Positions 1 through 8,127 are shown, counted from the first letter of the stretch. The stretch is DNA of 11,072 bases from Planctomycetota bacterium (GCA_016209665.1 JACQVT010000469.1:1-11072), one strand, 5' to 3'. Notes: generated by a model from the sequence alone, not told the origin. Program-made: numbers and translations.

Positions 1-1824
1 GAGGTGGAGCGGTCGCTGCGAGTGCTGGACGGAGCGGTGTTGGTGCTGTGCGCGGTGGGGGGAGTGCAGAGCCAGTCGCTCACCGTCGACCGGCAGATGA
101 AGCGCTATAACGTGCCGCGGATCGCGTTCATCAACAAGTGCGACCGCACCGGGGCCGATCCGGCCCGCGTCGTGCAGGCGATGGAGACCAAGCTGGGCCA
201 CGTGGCCGTGCCGCTGCAGATGCCGATCGGACTGGAGGGAAGCCACCAGGGCGTGGTCGACCTGATCGCGATGAAGGCGGTCTATTTCGACGGCGATCGC
301 GGCGAGAAGGTCCGCGTCGAGGCGATCCCTGCGGACCTGCGCGAGGCGGCGGCGCGGGCCCGGCACGCCATGCTCGACACGCTATCGCTCTACAGCGACG
401 AGCTGATGGAGCTGATGCTCGAGGACAAGCCGATCGGCGAGGAGCTGCTTCATGCGATTATCCGGGAACAGACCATCGCCCGCGAGATCACGCCGGTGCT
501 GATGGGCTCGGCGTTCAAGAACAAGGGCGTCCAGCCGCTGCTCGACGCGGTCTGCCGTTACCTGCCGAGCCCGCTGGACCGCATGGCCTATGCCCGCGAC
601 ATCGAGAATGAGGGGGCGGAGATCGCCCTGGCCGCCGACCCGGACGGCGCCGCCGCGGCGATGGCGTTCAAGATCGTGGACGAATCGTTCGGCCAACTGA
701 CCTACACCCGCGTCTACCAGGGCCGGATCGTAAAGGGGCAGACGTATCTCAACAGCCGCAGCGGCAGGAAGCAGCGGGTGGGCCGCATCCTCCGCATGCA
801 CGCGAACGACCGTGAAGACATTGCGGTGGCCGGAGCAGGCGACATCGTGGCCCTGATCGGCGTGGAGTGCAACTCGGGCGACACGCTGTGCGCCCTGACG
901 CACAACTATTCGTTGGAGCGGATCCACGTGGCCGAGCCGGTGATCTCGCTGTCGATCACCGCCGGCAAGGGCACAGACCGCGATAAGCTGGGCCGGGCCC
1001 TCGGCCGATTCTGCCGCGAGGACCCGACGTTCCACGTGCGGACCGATGCTGAGACGGGCGAAACGATCATCTCCGGCATGGGCGAGCTGCACCTGGACAT
1101 CTACGTCGAGCGGCTGCGCCGCGAGCACAACCTCCAGATCACGGTCGGTGCTCCGCAGGTGAGCTACCGGGAGGCGCCGACCCAGACGGTGGAATTCAAC
1201 TACAAGCACCGCAAGCAGACCGGCGGGGCGGGCCAGTACGCCCATGTGATCGGCAAGTTGGTGCCGCTGCCGGAGAACGCGGAGAACGAGTACGAGTTCG
1301 TCAACGAGGTGAAGGGCGGACGGATTCCGACCGAGTTCGTCCCGTCGTGCGACAAGGGCTTCCAGGCCGCACGGTTGAAGGGGCAACTGGCGGGCTACGA
1401 GGTCGTTCGCGTGCAGATCGTGTTGGAGGACGGCACGCATCACGCCGTGGACTCGTCGGACCTGGCGTTCCAGGTCTGCGCCCGCGACGCCTTCAACGAG
1501 GCCTACCGGCGGAGCAAGCCGGCGCTGCTGGAGCCGATCGTCAAAGTCGAGGTCGAGTGCCCGACGGAGTTCCAGGGCCCGGTGGTGGGCGACTTGTCGG
1601 GCCGCCGCGGGATCATCCACGGCACGGACGCCCGGCAGGGCACGACCGTGGTCACCGCCGAGGTGCCGTTGGCCCGGATGTTCGGCTATGCGACGGACCT
1701 GCGGTCGGCGACGCAGGGCAAGGGCACGTTCAGCATGGAGTTCGCGTGTTATCGCCCCACGCCTCGGGACGTGCAGGAGGAGATCGTGGCCGCCCGCCGC
1801 AAGGGCGAGAACGTTCGCATGTGA
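1..1824 (+). CDS. fusA: Elongation factor G, 3' part (mitochondrial-like EF-G1 / spdEFG1 type)
   Basis: This is the C-terminal 607 residues of a translational GTPase that moves tRNA and mRNA through the ribosome after peptide bond formation. The reading frame is open at the window edge, so roughly the first 85-90 residues (P-loop, switch I, switch II) lie outside. Visible parts are the end of the G domain with the NKxD guanine motif (NKCD, residues 45-48), domain II from about 218, domain III from about 312, domain IV from about 386 (with GGAGQYAHV near 409 and the tip loop GTHHAVDSS near 478), and domain V from about 509 (LLEPIVKVEVECP). The wording GVQSQSLTVDRQMKRYNVP and SAFKNKGVQPLLDAV matches animal mitochondrial EF-G1 more closely than E. 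coli EF-G. That is the mark of the spd group known from spirochaetes, planctomycetes and delta-proteobacteria. The gene ends in TGA and has its own terminator 44 bases on. Family assignment is certain; the subfamily is very likely. Confidence 0.95.
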   Translation, partial: EVERSLRVLDGAVLVLCAVGGVQSQSLTVDRQMKRYNVPRIAFINKCDRTGADPARVVQAMETKLGHVAVPLQMPIGLEGSHQGVVDLIAMKAVYFDGDRGEKVRVEAIPADLREAAARARHAMLDTLSLYSDELMELMLEDKPIGEELLHAIIREQTIAREITPVLMGSAFKNKGVQPLLDAVCRYLPSPLDRMAYARDIENEGAEIALAADPDGAAAAMAFKIVDESFGQLTYTRVYQGRIVKGQTYLNSRSGRKQRVGRILRMHANDREDIAVAGAGDIVALIGVECNSGDTLCALTHNYSLERIHVAEPVISLSITAGKGTDRDKLGRALGRFCREDPTFHVRTDAETGETIISGMGELHLDIYVERLRREHNLQITVGAPQVSYREAPTQTVEFNYKHRKQTGGAGQYAHVIGKLVPLPENAENEYEFVNEVKGGRIPTEFVPSCDKGFQAARLKGQLAGYEVVRVQIVLEDGTHHAVDSSDLAFQVCARDAFNEAYRRSKPALLEPIVKVEVECPTEFQGPVVGDLSGRRGIIHGTDARQGTTVVTAEVPLARMFGYATDLRSATQGKGTFSMEFACYRPTPRDVQEEIVAARRKGENVRM

Positions 1825-1867
1825 TACAACCGCTTTTGGTGTGGACAGCACCCGAAGCAATTACTGG

Positions 1868-1900
1868 GCCCGTGCGGCGACCCCGCACGGGCTTGTTTTT
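1868..1900 (+). terminator. Intrinsic terminator of the EF-G gene
   Basis: A perfect 10-bp inverted repeat, GCCCGTGCGG (1868-1877) with CCGCACGGGC (1883-1892), encloses a 5-base loop. It is followed by TTGTTTTT. It starts 44 bases after the EF-G stop codon and is a textbook rho-independent terminator for that gene. Confidence 0.9.
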
Positions 1901-2079
1901 CGCGCTCCCCCATGTTCTCGGACCCAGGCCAAACTCGACCCCCGCCGTTCCGGCTGCGCGAATGACAATACCCGGCGGGTGTTAACTTATTGCTGTATAG
2001 GCGGTTATTGATCTGTGTAGCGGAGTTCGTGCCCGTCGGTGGGTGCTGCGGCAACGGACCACCGCGCTCGCTGTCGGTG

Positions 2080-2131
2080 CCACGGGATGCGGATCATCTG
2101 ACCGGGGTTCCTGATGGTAATCCGGCCGTGG
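2080..2131. other. Interrupted inverted repeat, possible structured RNA
   Basis: Three paired blocks nest around one loop: CCACGG (2080-2085) with CCGTGG (2126-2131), CGGAT (2090-2094) with ATCCG (2120-2124), and CATC (2095-2098) with GATG (2113-2116). Together they make 15 base pairs with a small internal loop, a 3-base bulge and a 14-base apical loop. There is no T-run, so it is not a terminator. No known riboswitch or small RNA family was recognised, and the strand is undetermined. It could be chance pairing in GC-rich DNA. Confidence 0.3.
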
Positions 2132-2169
2132 AGTGAGCGGTAACTTCTTGGGGCTCGAAGATTTATCGC

Positions 2170-2198
2170 TTGACTTTGGCGGTCGTCCTGCGTACAAG
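2170..2198 (+). promoter_or_regulatory. Candidate sigma70-like promoter of the PEP-CTERM-like gene
   Basis: TTGACT (2170-2175, five of six matches to the -35 consensus) is separated by 17 bases from TACAAG (2193-2198, four of six matches to the -10). Transcription would start near 2205, giving a leader of about 94 bases before the TTG start at 2299. It is the best-spaced hexamer pair in this intergenic stretch. Confidence 0.45.
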
Positions 2199-2298
2199 GG
2201 AAGTATGTGGCGGGGCTTCAGAGTCCGTGGCCTGCCGGAGGCCGGCTGATGTGCCCAGCCCGTGATGCACGTGGTGTCGTTTGGAAGGGCGTGTCTGC

Positions 2299-3030
2299 TT
2301 GAAGACAGCGCGTGTTGTTGGTTTTGTTTTGTTAGCCGGTCAGATGGCATGGGCTGACCTTGGCCTGACTATCGACGCTGATTCTTTGCGCTTCATTTAC
2401 ACTCGCGGTGCCGGTGGTCCGGGAACCATCGGACGCATCGACGTCTCGCCGACGTGGGCGACCAACCTCGTTGTTCAGCAGATTGATCCCATCGACGGCT
2501 CCATCGTAGATCTCGGCAGCTTTGGTGATGCCCCATTCAACGCATCGTTCACCGGCGAGGTGTTCTATCTGGGCTCGCCCAACTCGTATGCGGTCATGGG
2601 GACGTATGCGATCACGGACCTCTCGCGGAAGGTCGTGCTCGAGGGCGATTTCTCCAGCACGTCGGTACGCCTCAACGGGGATACGCTGTCGATCGGGGGG
2701 GCGCTGTTCAACCAGGACGGCATTCTGCAGTCGGGGCTGACCTCTGGATACGCCTCCTCCGGCGGAGCGAAGGGCGCCGGCCCGAGCCTTGGGACTTCCT
2801 GGGATGAACTTCTTTCCTCCTCGTTACTCGACAACGCACTCGAGGTTCAGATGGCGGAAGGCTACTCAGGCCTCGATGCCTTCTTTGGTCACAACATCCG
2901 GGCGACCACGTCCGGTGCGATCAGGACGTCGATTCCGGCAAACCTGGCAGTGGTGCCGGCTCCCGGGTCAGTCGTCCTGGGCCTGCTCGGTCTCTCGCTG
3001 GTCGCACGCTTTCGGCGCCGGTCCGACTGA
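2299..3030 (+). CDS. Secreted PEP-CTERM-like sorting-domain protein of unknown function
   Basis: This is a 243-residue exported protein. The proposed start is TTG 2299, preceded by GGAAGG (2283-2288) with 10 bases of spacing. It gives a clean signal peptide: KTAR, a hydrophobic core, then A-W-A at 17-19 before Asp20. An upstream in-frame TTG at 2281 would add six residues and lacks this ribosome site. The C-terminus has the layout of an exosortase signal: VVPAPGS, a short hydrophobic segment, then the basic cluster RFRRRSD. The motif is P-A-P rather than the canonical P-E-P. Such tails are recognised by an exosortase/archaeosortase-type enzyme that attaches the protein to the envelope or releases it. 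The body is rich in Gly, Ser and Asp with beta-strand-like stretches, and has no catalytic motif I recognise. It stands alone on its strand, with its own promoter, and converges on the propeller gene. No exosortase is in the window. The sorting-tail call is good; the function is unknown. Confidence 0.8.
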   Translation: MKTARVVGFVLLAGQMAWADLGLTIDADSLRFIYTRGAGGPGTIGRIDVSPTWATNLVVQQIDPIDGSIVDLGSFGDAPFNASFTGEVFYLGSPNSYAVMGTYAITDLSRKVVLEGDFSSTSVRLNGDTLSIGGALFNQDGILQSGLTSGYASSGGAKGAGPSLGTSWDELLSSSLLDNALEVQMAEGYSGLDAFFGHNIRATTSGAIRTSIPANLAVVPAPGSVVLGLLGLSLVARFRRRSD

Positions 3031-3200
3031 TCCTCACCCGGTTCTTTCCCTTTCCCTCCTTTAGCCATCACCGTGTTGCGCAAGCGTTGCGTGCTTACCA
3101 CGGCCCGCGGTGCCATCCTGGGGGGGCGAGCTGTGCTACGGATTCCACGATGAATCTCGTGCTCTTGTCGGTAGCGTCCAGCGCTGTCGCCATCACGATT

Positions 3201-4613
3201 TCAATCCTGGCAGCCTGGCAGGGGGGCGGAACCGGGATCGAGGGTCAGGCACCGCTGGAGCATCGCGAAGTCGATCAGGTCAACCGAGCCGTCGTTGTTG
3301 AGATCGGCCGGCTCACAGCAGGGCTCGATCGTTTGCAGGGTGGGGCCCGTCGCACAGGACTCGAAGAACAGAACGTCGTCGCCGTCCACAACCCCGTCCC
3401 AGTCGAAGTCGGCTGGCACGGTGTAGGAGGGCTGGCAGCCCCACCGGGCCAGATCCGCGGTCAGGTCGCATTCAACGTGTGTGAAATCGCCGCCGACGTA
3501 GACGAGGCCGCGGTACGCGGCCATCACGTGGACGACCGCGGGGCGAGGACCACAATCGCAGAATGGCTCACCGCACCAACAGGGGTCGGAATCGTCGTCC
3601 TGGAGGGATGCCCCCAGGGCCGACCAGGAAGACCCGTCCCAGCGGGCGACTCGCCGCGTGCTCAACGTGCCGGCGAACGTGAATTGCCCTCCGGCGTAGA
3701 GCGCTGGCCCGTTGCCATCTTGGAGGCCGGCGAGGGCGTTGACCGGTTCGTCTCGCAGGCCCTGCCCGAGGGCCGACCAGGCGGAGCCGTTCCAACGAGC
3801 GATCCGGACGGTGTCGGTCACACTTCCGGCGCTGGTGAAGAATCCACCGACGTACAGGGCGTTACCGGACCCGCCGTCCCAGGTGAGTAGGGTGTTCGCG
3901 GTGCCGCTGACGCCCGTGGTGAGAGCGAGCCACGCGCTCCCGTTCCAACGGGCGATGTTCTTGGCCGGGCTGGTGAATAAGCCCGCCGCGACCAGTTCCG
4001 GGCCGTTGCCCGAGTCGTAGACGGCCAGAGCCCGTACGAGCGAGACCGGGGCTCCCGTTACCCCTGCTCCGACGGCGGACCAGCCGGCGCCGTCCCACTT
4101 CGCAATGTTGCTGACGGATACGTCGCCGGCCTGGGTGAACTGCCCGGCGGCGTAGAGGGAGGTCAGCACCCCGGTTTGGTAGGAGGCCAGGGCATAAACA
4201 CCGCCGTTCGTGCCCGTGCCGACGGCCGACCATGCTTCGCCGTCCCACTGGGCCACGTGGGCGATCGCTGTTGAGCCCGAGAACGTGAAGTCCCCACCGG
4301 CGTACAAGGTCGGCCCCGTACCCAGGTCGAGGACGGCGATTGTCCACACCGTACCGTCAAAGCCGCTGCCGAGGGGGGCCCATGCGTGGCCGTCGAAGCG
4401 GGCGATCCGGTTGGCGGAGACGCCGCCGATCTCCGTGAACTCACCGCCCGCGTAGAGGAAAGGCCCATCCGGCGAGGGGGTCAGCACGCGAACAATGCCG
4501 TTGGCTCCCACCCGTGATTCATCCGACAGCCAACGGGCCTCGCAACCGTCCGCCGCCGCCTGCCGAGCCAGCCCCATGGACAGAAGCACAAGAAAGGTTA
4601 TCGGTAGTCTCAT
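3201..4613 (-). CDS. Secreted seven-unit propeller-like protein with dockerin-like tail
   Basis: This is a 470-residue exported protein. Residues 1-21 form a signal peptide ending A-A-A before Asp22. Seven repeats follow, each with a core like LYAGGxFT near 53, 103, 153, 207, 253, 305 and 370, then (I/V)AxW(D/N)GxxWxxLGxG. The spacing is 46-65 residues. Seven such units suggest one closed beta-propeller (inference). Between units 6 and 7 is a Cys-rich insert, [11 protein letters not shown] (345-355). The tail has two EF-hand-type loops: D402-x-D404-x-D406-G with D410 and D413, and D437-x-N439-x-D441-G with D445 and D448. That is the pattern of type I dockerin-like calcium-binding tails common on planctomycete secreted proteins. 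No enzyme motif is visible, so binding to a surface, glycan or protein is the likeliest role. The ATG at 4613 has only a weak G-rich ribosome site. No clear promoter or terminator was seen. Confidence 0.85.
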   Translation of the reverse strand: MRLPITFLVLLSMGLARQAAADGCEARWLSDESRVGANGIVRVLTPSPDGPFLYAGGEFTEIGGVSANRIARFDGHAWAPLGSGFDGTVWTIAVLDLGTGPTLYAGGDFTFSGSTAIAHVAQWDGEAWSAVGTGTNGGVYALASYQTGVLTSLYAAGQFTQAGDVSVSNIAKWDGAGWSAVGAGVTGAPVSLVRALAVYDSGNGPELVAAGLFTSPAKNIARWNGSAWLALTTGVSGTANTLLTWDGGSGNALYVGGFFTSAGSVTDTVRIARWNGSAWSALGQGLRDEPVNALAGLQDGNGPALYAGGQFTFAGTLSTRRVARWDGSSWSALGASLQDDDSDPCWCGEPFCDCGPRPAVVHVMAAYRGLVYVGGDFTHVECDLTADLARWGCQPSYTVPADFDWDGVVDGDDVLFFESCATGPTLQTIEPCCEPADLNNDGSVDLIDFAMLQRCLTLDPGSAPLPGCQD

Positions 4614-4756
4614 TCAGGGGCCCCCGCTGCACTGACAGTGGCTGGAAAACCTCCCAGATGATCCTAGTCGGCCGAGTGCGGGTTTGCTACCTGCAAGATT
4701 ATGCCATCTCGCCGAATGCCGGCCGATGGCGCCCCCGGTCGGACAAGCCCCAGCAT

Positions 4757-4778
4757 GGCCCCTTATGGGCAAGGGACC
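4757..4778 (+). other. Small hairpin in the leader of the gmd gene
   Basis: CCCTT (4760-4764) pairs with AAGGG (4771-4775) around a 6-base loop. After one mismatch, GG pairs with CC outside. It lies about 90 bases before the gmd start in the 251-base divergent region 4614-4864. No convincing promoter hexamers for either flanking gene were found there, and the hairpin may have no role. Confidence 0.2.
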
Positions 4779-4864
4779 CGGGAACTGCACTTGAGCATTT
4801 CCACGCGGCGGCGAAAATGGTCGCAGGAAGACGGGGACCAGTTCTCCAGGTGGAGGGAACACCA

Positions 4865-5872
4865 GTGCGCCGAGCGCTCATCACCGGTATTACCGGACAG
4901 GACGGCAGTTACCTGGCCGAGTTCCTGCTGACCAGGGGGTACGAGGTCCACGGCATCATCCGGCGCTCCAGCTCGTTCAACACCGGCCGGATCGACCACC
5001 TGTACCGCGACCCGCACGACCCCGAGGCCCGGCTGTTCCTGCACTACGGCGACCTGACCGACGGGACGGGGCTCCGCGAAGTGCTCACACGGGTGCAGCC
5101 CGACGAGGTCTACAACCTGGCCGCCCAGTCGCACGTCCGGGTCAGCTTCGATCAGCCGGTCTACACCGCCCAGGTCGACGCCATCGGCACCGCCCGGCTG
5201 CTGGAGGCCATCCGCGACACCGGCATCGCCACGCGGTTCTACCAGGCGTCGACCAGCGAGATGTTCGGCCTCACCGCCGAGGTGCCGCAGCGCGAAACGA
5301 CGCCGTTCCACCCCCGCAGCCCTTACGCCTGCGCCAAGGCGTTCAGCCACTACCAGGTGATCAACTACCGCGAGAGTTACGGCATGTTCTGCTGCTGCGG
5401 GATTCTCTTCAACCATGAGTCCCCCCGTCGCGGCGAGACGTTCGTCACCCGCAAGATCACCCGGGCCGCCACCCGCATCAAGGAGGGCCTCCAGGATAAG
5501 CTGTACCTTGGCAACCTCGACGCCAAGCGCGACTGGGGATTCGCGGGAGATTACGTCGAGGCCATGTGGCTGATGCTGCAGCAGGACCGGCCCGACGACT
5601 TCGTCATCGCCACCGGGCGGATGCGTTCGGTCCGCGAGTTCCTGGAAGCGGTTTTCGATCGCGTCGGCCTCGACGGGCGGCGGTACGTCGAGCCCGATCC
5701 GCGCTATCTGCGCCCCGCTGAGGTGGACGTCCTGCAGGGCGACGCGAGTAAAGCCCGCCGCGTGCTGGGCTGGGAGTCCCGCGTCAGTTTCGAGCAACTC
5801 GTGGCCATGATGGTCGACGCCGACTGGAAGCTGGCCCGAAAGGAGAAACTGCTGGCCCAGGAGGGCGGGTAG
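4865..5872 (+). CDS. gmd: GDP-mannose 4,6-dehydratase
   Basis: This 335-residue cytoplasmic enzyme of the short-chain dehydrogenase/reductase superfamily uses NADP(H) to convert GDP-D-mannose to GDP-4-keto-6-deoxy-D-mannose. That is the first step to GDP-fucose, GDP-rhamnose or GDP-perosamine for glycans. Family features are all present: the Rossmann motif G8-I-T-G11-Q-D-G14, [15 protein letters not shown] (33-47) for NADP and neighbour-subunit contact, NLAAQSHV (84-91), and STSEMFG with Thr130 and Glu132. Tyr154 and Lys158 form the YxxxK catalytic pair, and [16 protein letters not shown] follows. The start is GTG 4865, with GGAGG at 4852-4856 (8 bases away). The open frame runs back to 4514, but that extension is antisense to the propeller gene and has no family similarity. 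The next genes are a membrane protein and a transporter. GDP-fucose synthase (fcl) or another partner is not adjacent, so the final sugar cannot be told. Confidence 0.95.
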   Translation: MRRALITGITGQDGSYLAEFLLTRGYEVHGIIRRSSSFNTGRIDHLYRDPHDPEARLFLHYGDLTDGTGLREVLTRVQPDEVYNLAAQSHVRVSFDQPVYTAQVDAIGTARLLEAIRDTGIATRFYQASTSEMFGLTAEVPQRETTPFHPRSPYACAKAFSHYQVINYRESYGMFCCCGILFNHESPRRGETFVTRKITRAATRIKEGLQDKLYLGNLDAKRDWGFAGDYVEAMWLMLQQDRPDDFVIATGRMRSVREFLEAVFDRVGLDGRRYVEPDPRYLRPAEVDVLQGDASKARRVLGWESRVSFEQLVAMMVDADWKLARKEKLLAQEGG

Positions 5873-5956
5873 GCCCGGACGGCCGCGCCCGACCGATGAT
5901 CCGTTCGTCAGGGCGCCTGTATGGATGTTCTGGGGCCGGATCACTACCATTCAGCC

Positions 5957-6988
5957 ATGCCGGTCATCGGACATGCCTTCGTCGGACTCGCCACTGCCAT
6001 CGAAGCCGCGCCGGCGACCGGCCTGCGACGCAATCCAGCTATCTGGGCGCCGGGCCTGGTCGCCCTGGCGTACCTTCCCGATATTGTTGGACGGGCGGTC
6101 GCGTTTTTCCGGCCGGGCCCTTGGCGCGAGATGGGCCACAGCGTCCTCTTGGCAGTGCCGCTGGCACTGATCTCGGCGACGGGCCTCGTTTTGCTCTTCG
6201 GCTTGACCTGGAGGCGCAGTGCCGTCGTGGCCTCTGTCAGCCTGGGCGCGCACATCGGTCTCGACCTGCTGAGTGGCGACCATCTGCTGCTGTGGCCGGC
6301 CTCGTCGGCCAGCATTGGCCTGAGCCTGGCCGAGGAGGCGAGGGCCTTCATCCTCGAGTTGCTGGTCTTTCCCGCCCTGTTCGTTCTGTTTCTGCTGGTC
6401 CGACGAGTATGGACCGGCCATCATCCGAGTGGCGAGGGTGGTTCGTCCGCAGCCGCGGCATTCCGCACCGGCGGCTGGTCGGGCGTGGGCTTGACCGCTC
6501 TGATCCTGGTGGCGGCGTCCGTGACGCATGGTCTGGGCTGGCTTCGCCACCACCAGATGGCCGCGGCCTGGAACAAGTGCCGACAGCGCGACTTCGCCGG
6601 CGCCCTTGTCCTGTTCGACCGGGCCTCGTGCTGGCCGGCCATGCCCAAGCCCGGCCGCGTGGACTATGCCCGCGCGGAAGCCCATTGGGCGATGGGCAAT
6701 CGCGCCGCCGCCGAGGAGTACTACCTGCGCTCCTACCGCGCGGACCCCTCGTACTTCTGGTGCGTCGTCGACCTCGCCAATCTCTATGCCTCGGCCGGCC
6801 AGCCGCTGGAATGGCGCCGGCGTCACGCCGAGCCCTACCTGCAGCGGCTGCGGACGGAGTTCACCGACCAGCCCGAGCGGCTGAACCTGCTGGCGCGGAT
6901 CGACCGCAAGCTCGGCCTGGAGCAGCCGACGTCCATGTCCGCCGCCGTCGCGCCGTCGGCGGTCACGGTGCCCAGTGGTCCGCCTTGA
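5957..6988 (+). CDS. YdjM/DUF457-type membrane protein with C-terminal TPR-like region
   Basis: This 343-residue inner-membrane protein has two parts. Residues 1 to about 190 have about five hydrophobic segments and carry the polar marks of the YdjM-like family, annotated as membrane-bound predicted metal-dependent hydrolases: His6 (GHAFVG), Pro41-Asp42, Gly60-His61-Ser62, and His99 with Asp103 (HIGLD). From about 190 to 320 the chain is soluble and helical with TPR-like pairs (WNKCRQRDFAGALVLFDRA, YARAEAHWAMGNRAAAEEYY, WCVVDLANLYASAGQPLEW), then a Ser/Ala/Pro tail. The ATG at 5957 is chosen because the family begins close to the GH motif. An in-frame ATG at 5921, with AGGG 8 bases upstream, would add 12 residues. 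The gene begins 84 bases after gmd on the same strand and is probably cotranscribed. The substrate is unknown, and catalytic activity has not been firmly shown for the family. The TPR part suggests a protein partner. Confidence 0.8.
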   Translation: MPVIGHAFVGLATAIEAAPATGLRRNPAIWAPGLVALAYLPDIVGRAVAFFRPGPWREMGHSVLLAVPLALISATGLVLLFGLTWRRSAVVASVSLGAHIGLDLLSGDHLLLWPASSASIGLSLAEEARAFILELLVFPALFVLFLLVRRVWTGHHPSGEGGSSAAAAFRTGGWSGVGLTALILVAASVTHGLGWLRHHQMAAAWNKCRQRDFAGALVLFDRASCWPAMPKPGRVDYARAEAHWAMGNRAAAEEYYLRSYRADPSYFWCVVDLANLYASAGQPLEWRRRHAEPYLQRLRTEFTDQPERLNLLARIDRKLGLEQPTSMSAAVAPSAVTVPSGPP

Positions 6989-7133
6989 ACTCAGTTCTGC
7001 ATTTCCGTTCCCCGAAAGCCGCGCTCGGCCTCCGGTTCCTCCTGGTCCAAGACTCTCGGCCCTGCTATTCTCACGGGCCGGCACGAGGTTGATGAAACCA
7101 GGGCACTTGGACATACGGTCACCGGAGGCTTGG

Positions 7134-8090
7134 ATGGCGGAGGTAGAACTCGCGGCTGCGGCGGAGGCGCGGCCGCGCCAAGGCGGCAAGGCGTGGTTCG
7201 TGGCCTTGCTGGTGTTGTGCAACCTGATCTGGGCCTGTCACGGCACGGCGGTCAAACACATACAGGGGCAACTCGGCCCCATCGCCATCACGTTCCTGCC
7301 GTTCTACGTCACGACGCTGCTCCTGGCGCCGCTGCTCGTTTACAAGCGGCGGACGAATCCCCATGCCGTGCGTCCCACCTGGGGTGACTGGTGGCACTTC
7401 GTGATCGTGGGCGTGGGTGGCCAGGTCGTGGCCCAGTTGGGGGCGGTCTGGGGCGTCACCAAGACGCTGGCCTCGAACTCCGCCATTCTCTCCCTGCTGA
7501 TCCCCGTCATCACCGCCGTGCTGGCCTCGATCATGCTCGGCGAGCGGATCACAAGGCTGCGCATCTCATGTCCGCTGGTCGGGCTCGTCGGCGTGTTGCT
7601 CATGTCGGCACGCGACCTTCGGCAGACATCGTTTCTGAACACGACTTTCCTCGTGGGCAACCTGCTCATCCTCGCCGCGTGTACGGGCTCGGCGTTCTAC
7701 AACGTGTACTGCAAGGGTCTGCTCCGCCGGTTCCAGGAGGTGGAGATCCTCATCTTCAGTTACATCACCGCGTCGCTGGCCAGCGTGGGCGTGCTGATCT
7801 GGCAGGAGCCGGACTGCCTCGCCCGCCTCGCCCGGCTCGACGGCCGGGGCTGGGCGGCCCTGGCGTTCCTCGCGTTCTTCATGTACGGCACGGCGATGCT
7901 GCTGTTCTTCTACGTCCTGCAGCACGTACCGGTGACGGTGGCGTCCGCCTCCATCTATCTGCTGACCGTCTTCGGCGTGATCATCCCCATGATCGTGCTG
8001 GGCGAGCGCCTGAACATGGTCCAAGCCGCCGGCGCGGCGGTCGTCCTCGTGCCCACCATGGTGATCATGAAGTACGACCCCGGCGGGTAG
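7134..8090 (+). CDS. EamA/DMT-superfamily transporter
   Basis: This 318-residue inner-membrane protein has about ten hydrophobic segments in two halves, each an EamA domain. The repeat is visible as the matching ends IMLGERITRLRISCPLVGLVGVLL and IVLGERLNMVQAAGAAVVLV (written here as separate family signatures around residues 135-155 and 288-308). The first helix carries NLIWACHGTAVK, as is usual in this superfamily. Members export metabolites, amino acids or drugs, or move nucleotide sugars; the substrate cannot be read from sequence. The ATG at 7134 has GGAGG at 7124-7128 (5 bases away) and starts close to the first helix. An ATG at 7092 and a GTG at 6975 in the same frame are weaker starts. 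The gap to the preceding gene is 145 bases. A possible extended -10 (TGCTATTCT, 7063-7071) lies there without a good -35. Proximity to gmd makes a sugar-related substrate conceivable but unproven. Confidence 0.88.
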   Translation: MAEVELAAAAEARPRQGGKAWFVALLVLCNLIWACHGTAVKHIQGQLGPIAITFLPFYVTTLLLAPLLVYKRRTNPHAVRPTWGDWWHFVIVGVGGQVVAQLGAVWGVTKTLASNSAILSLLIPVITAVLASIMLGERITRLRISCPLVGLVGVLLMSARDLRQTSFLNTTFLVGNLLILAACTGSAFYNVYCKGLLRRFQEVEILIFSYITASLASVGVLIWQEPDCLARLARLDGRGWAALAFLAFFMYGTAMLLFFYVLQHVPVTVASASIYLLTVFGVIIPMIVLGERLNMVQAAGAAVVLVPTMVIMKYDPGG

Positions 8091-8107
8091 AGCACGTCCG
8101 TACGCTC

Positions 8108-8124
8108 ACGAGCCGAAGGCTTGT
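8108..8124. terminator. Weak hairpin between convergent genes
   Basis: ACGAGCC (8108-8114) pairs with GGCTTGT (8118-8124), a 7-bp stem with one G-T pair and a 3-base loop. It lies 17 bases after the EamA stop and next to the stop of the receiver remnant coming from the other side. There is no T-run on either strand, so a terminator role is only a guess from position. Confidence 0.2.
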
Positions 8125-8127
8125 CGC

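Larger units (their letters stand above)
1901..2298. other. Intergenic stretch, no gene recognised
   Basis: About 400 bases lie between the EF-G terminator and the PEP-CTERM-like gene. Small open frames on both strands here have no SD-led start and low-complexity translations, so none is called. The stretch contains a structured inverted repeat at 2080-2131 and a sigma70-like promoter at 2170-2198. There is also a small 5-bp hairpin, GGCCT/AGGCC (2229-2243), in what would be the 5' leader of the next gene. Confidence 0.6.

Noticed and set aside
382..1860. 492-codon open frame on the minus strand
   Set aside because: It is fully antisense to the EF-G gene. The translation is Arg/His/Leu/Val-rich with no family similarity, typical of the complementary frame of GC-rich coding DNA.
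3064..3163. Short inverted repeats (CGCAA/TTGCG, CACGA/TCGTG) between the two convergent genes
   Set aside because: Stems are only 5 bp with no T-run, so they are not convincing terminators. The gap is ordinary.
4514..4864. 117-codon N-terminal extension of gmd
   Set aside because: It is antisense to the propeller gene and the divergent region. The Rossmann strand begins right after GTG 4865, which has a strong SD.
4763..5950. 395-codon open frame on the minus strand
   Set aside because: It is antisense to gmd, which has all catalytic motifs and a strong ribosome site. The antisense product has only low-complexity character.
5951..7222. 423-codon open frame on the minus strand, and a 398-codon plus-strand frame at 5896-7092
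   Set aside because: Both shadow the YdjM-TPR gene, whose own frame shows membrane segments and conserved residues. The shadow products are Arg/Gly/Gln-rich without domains.
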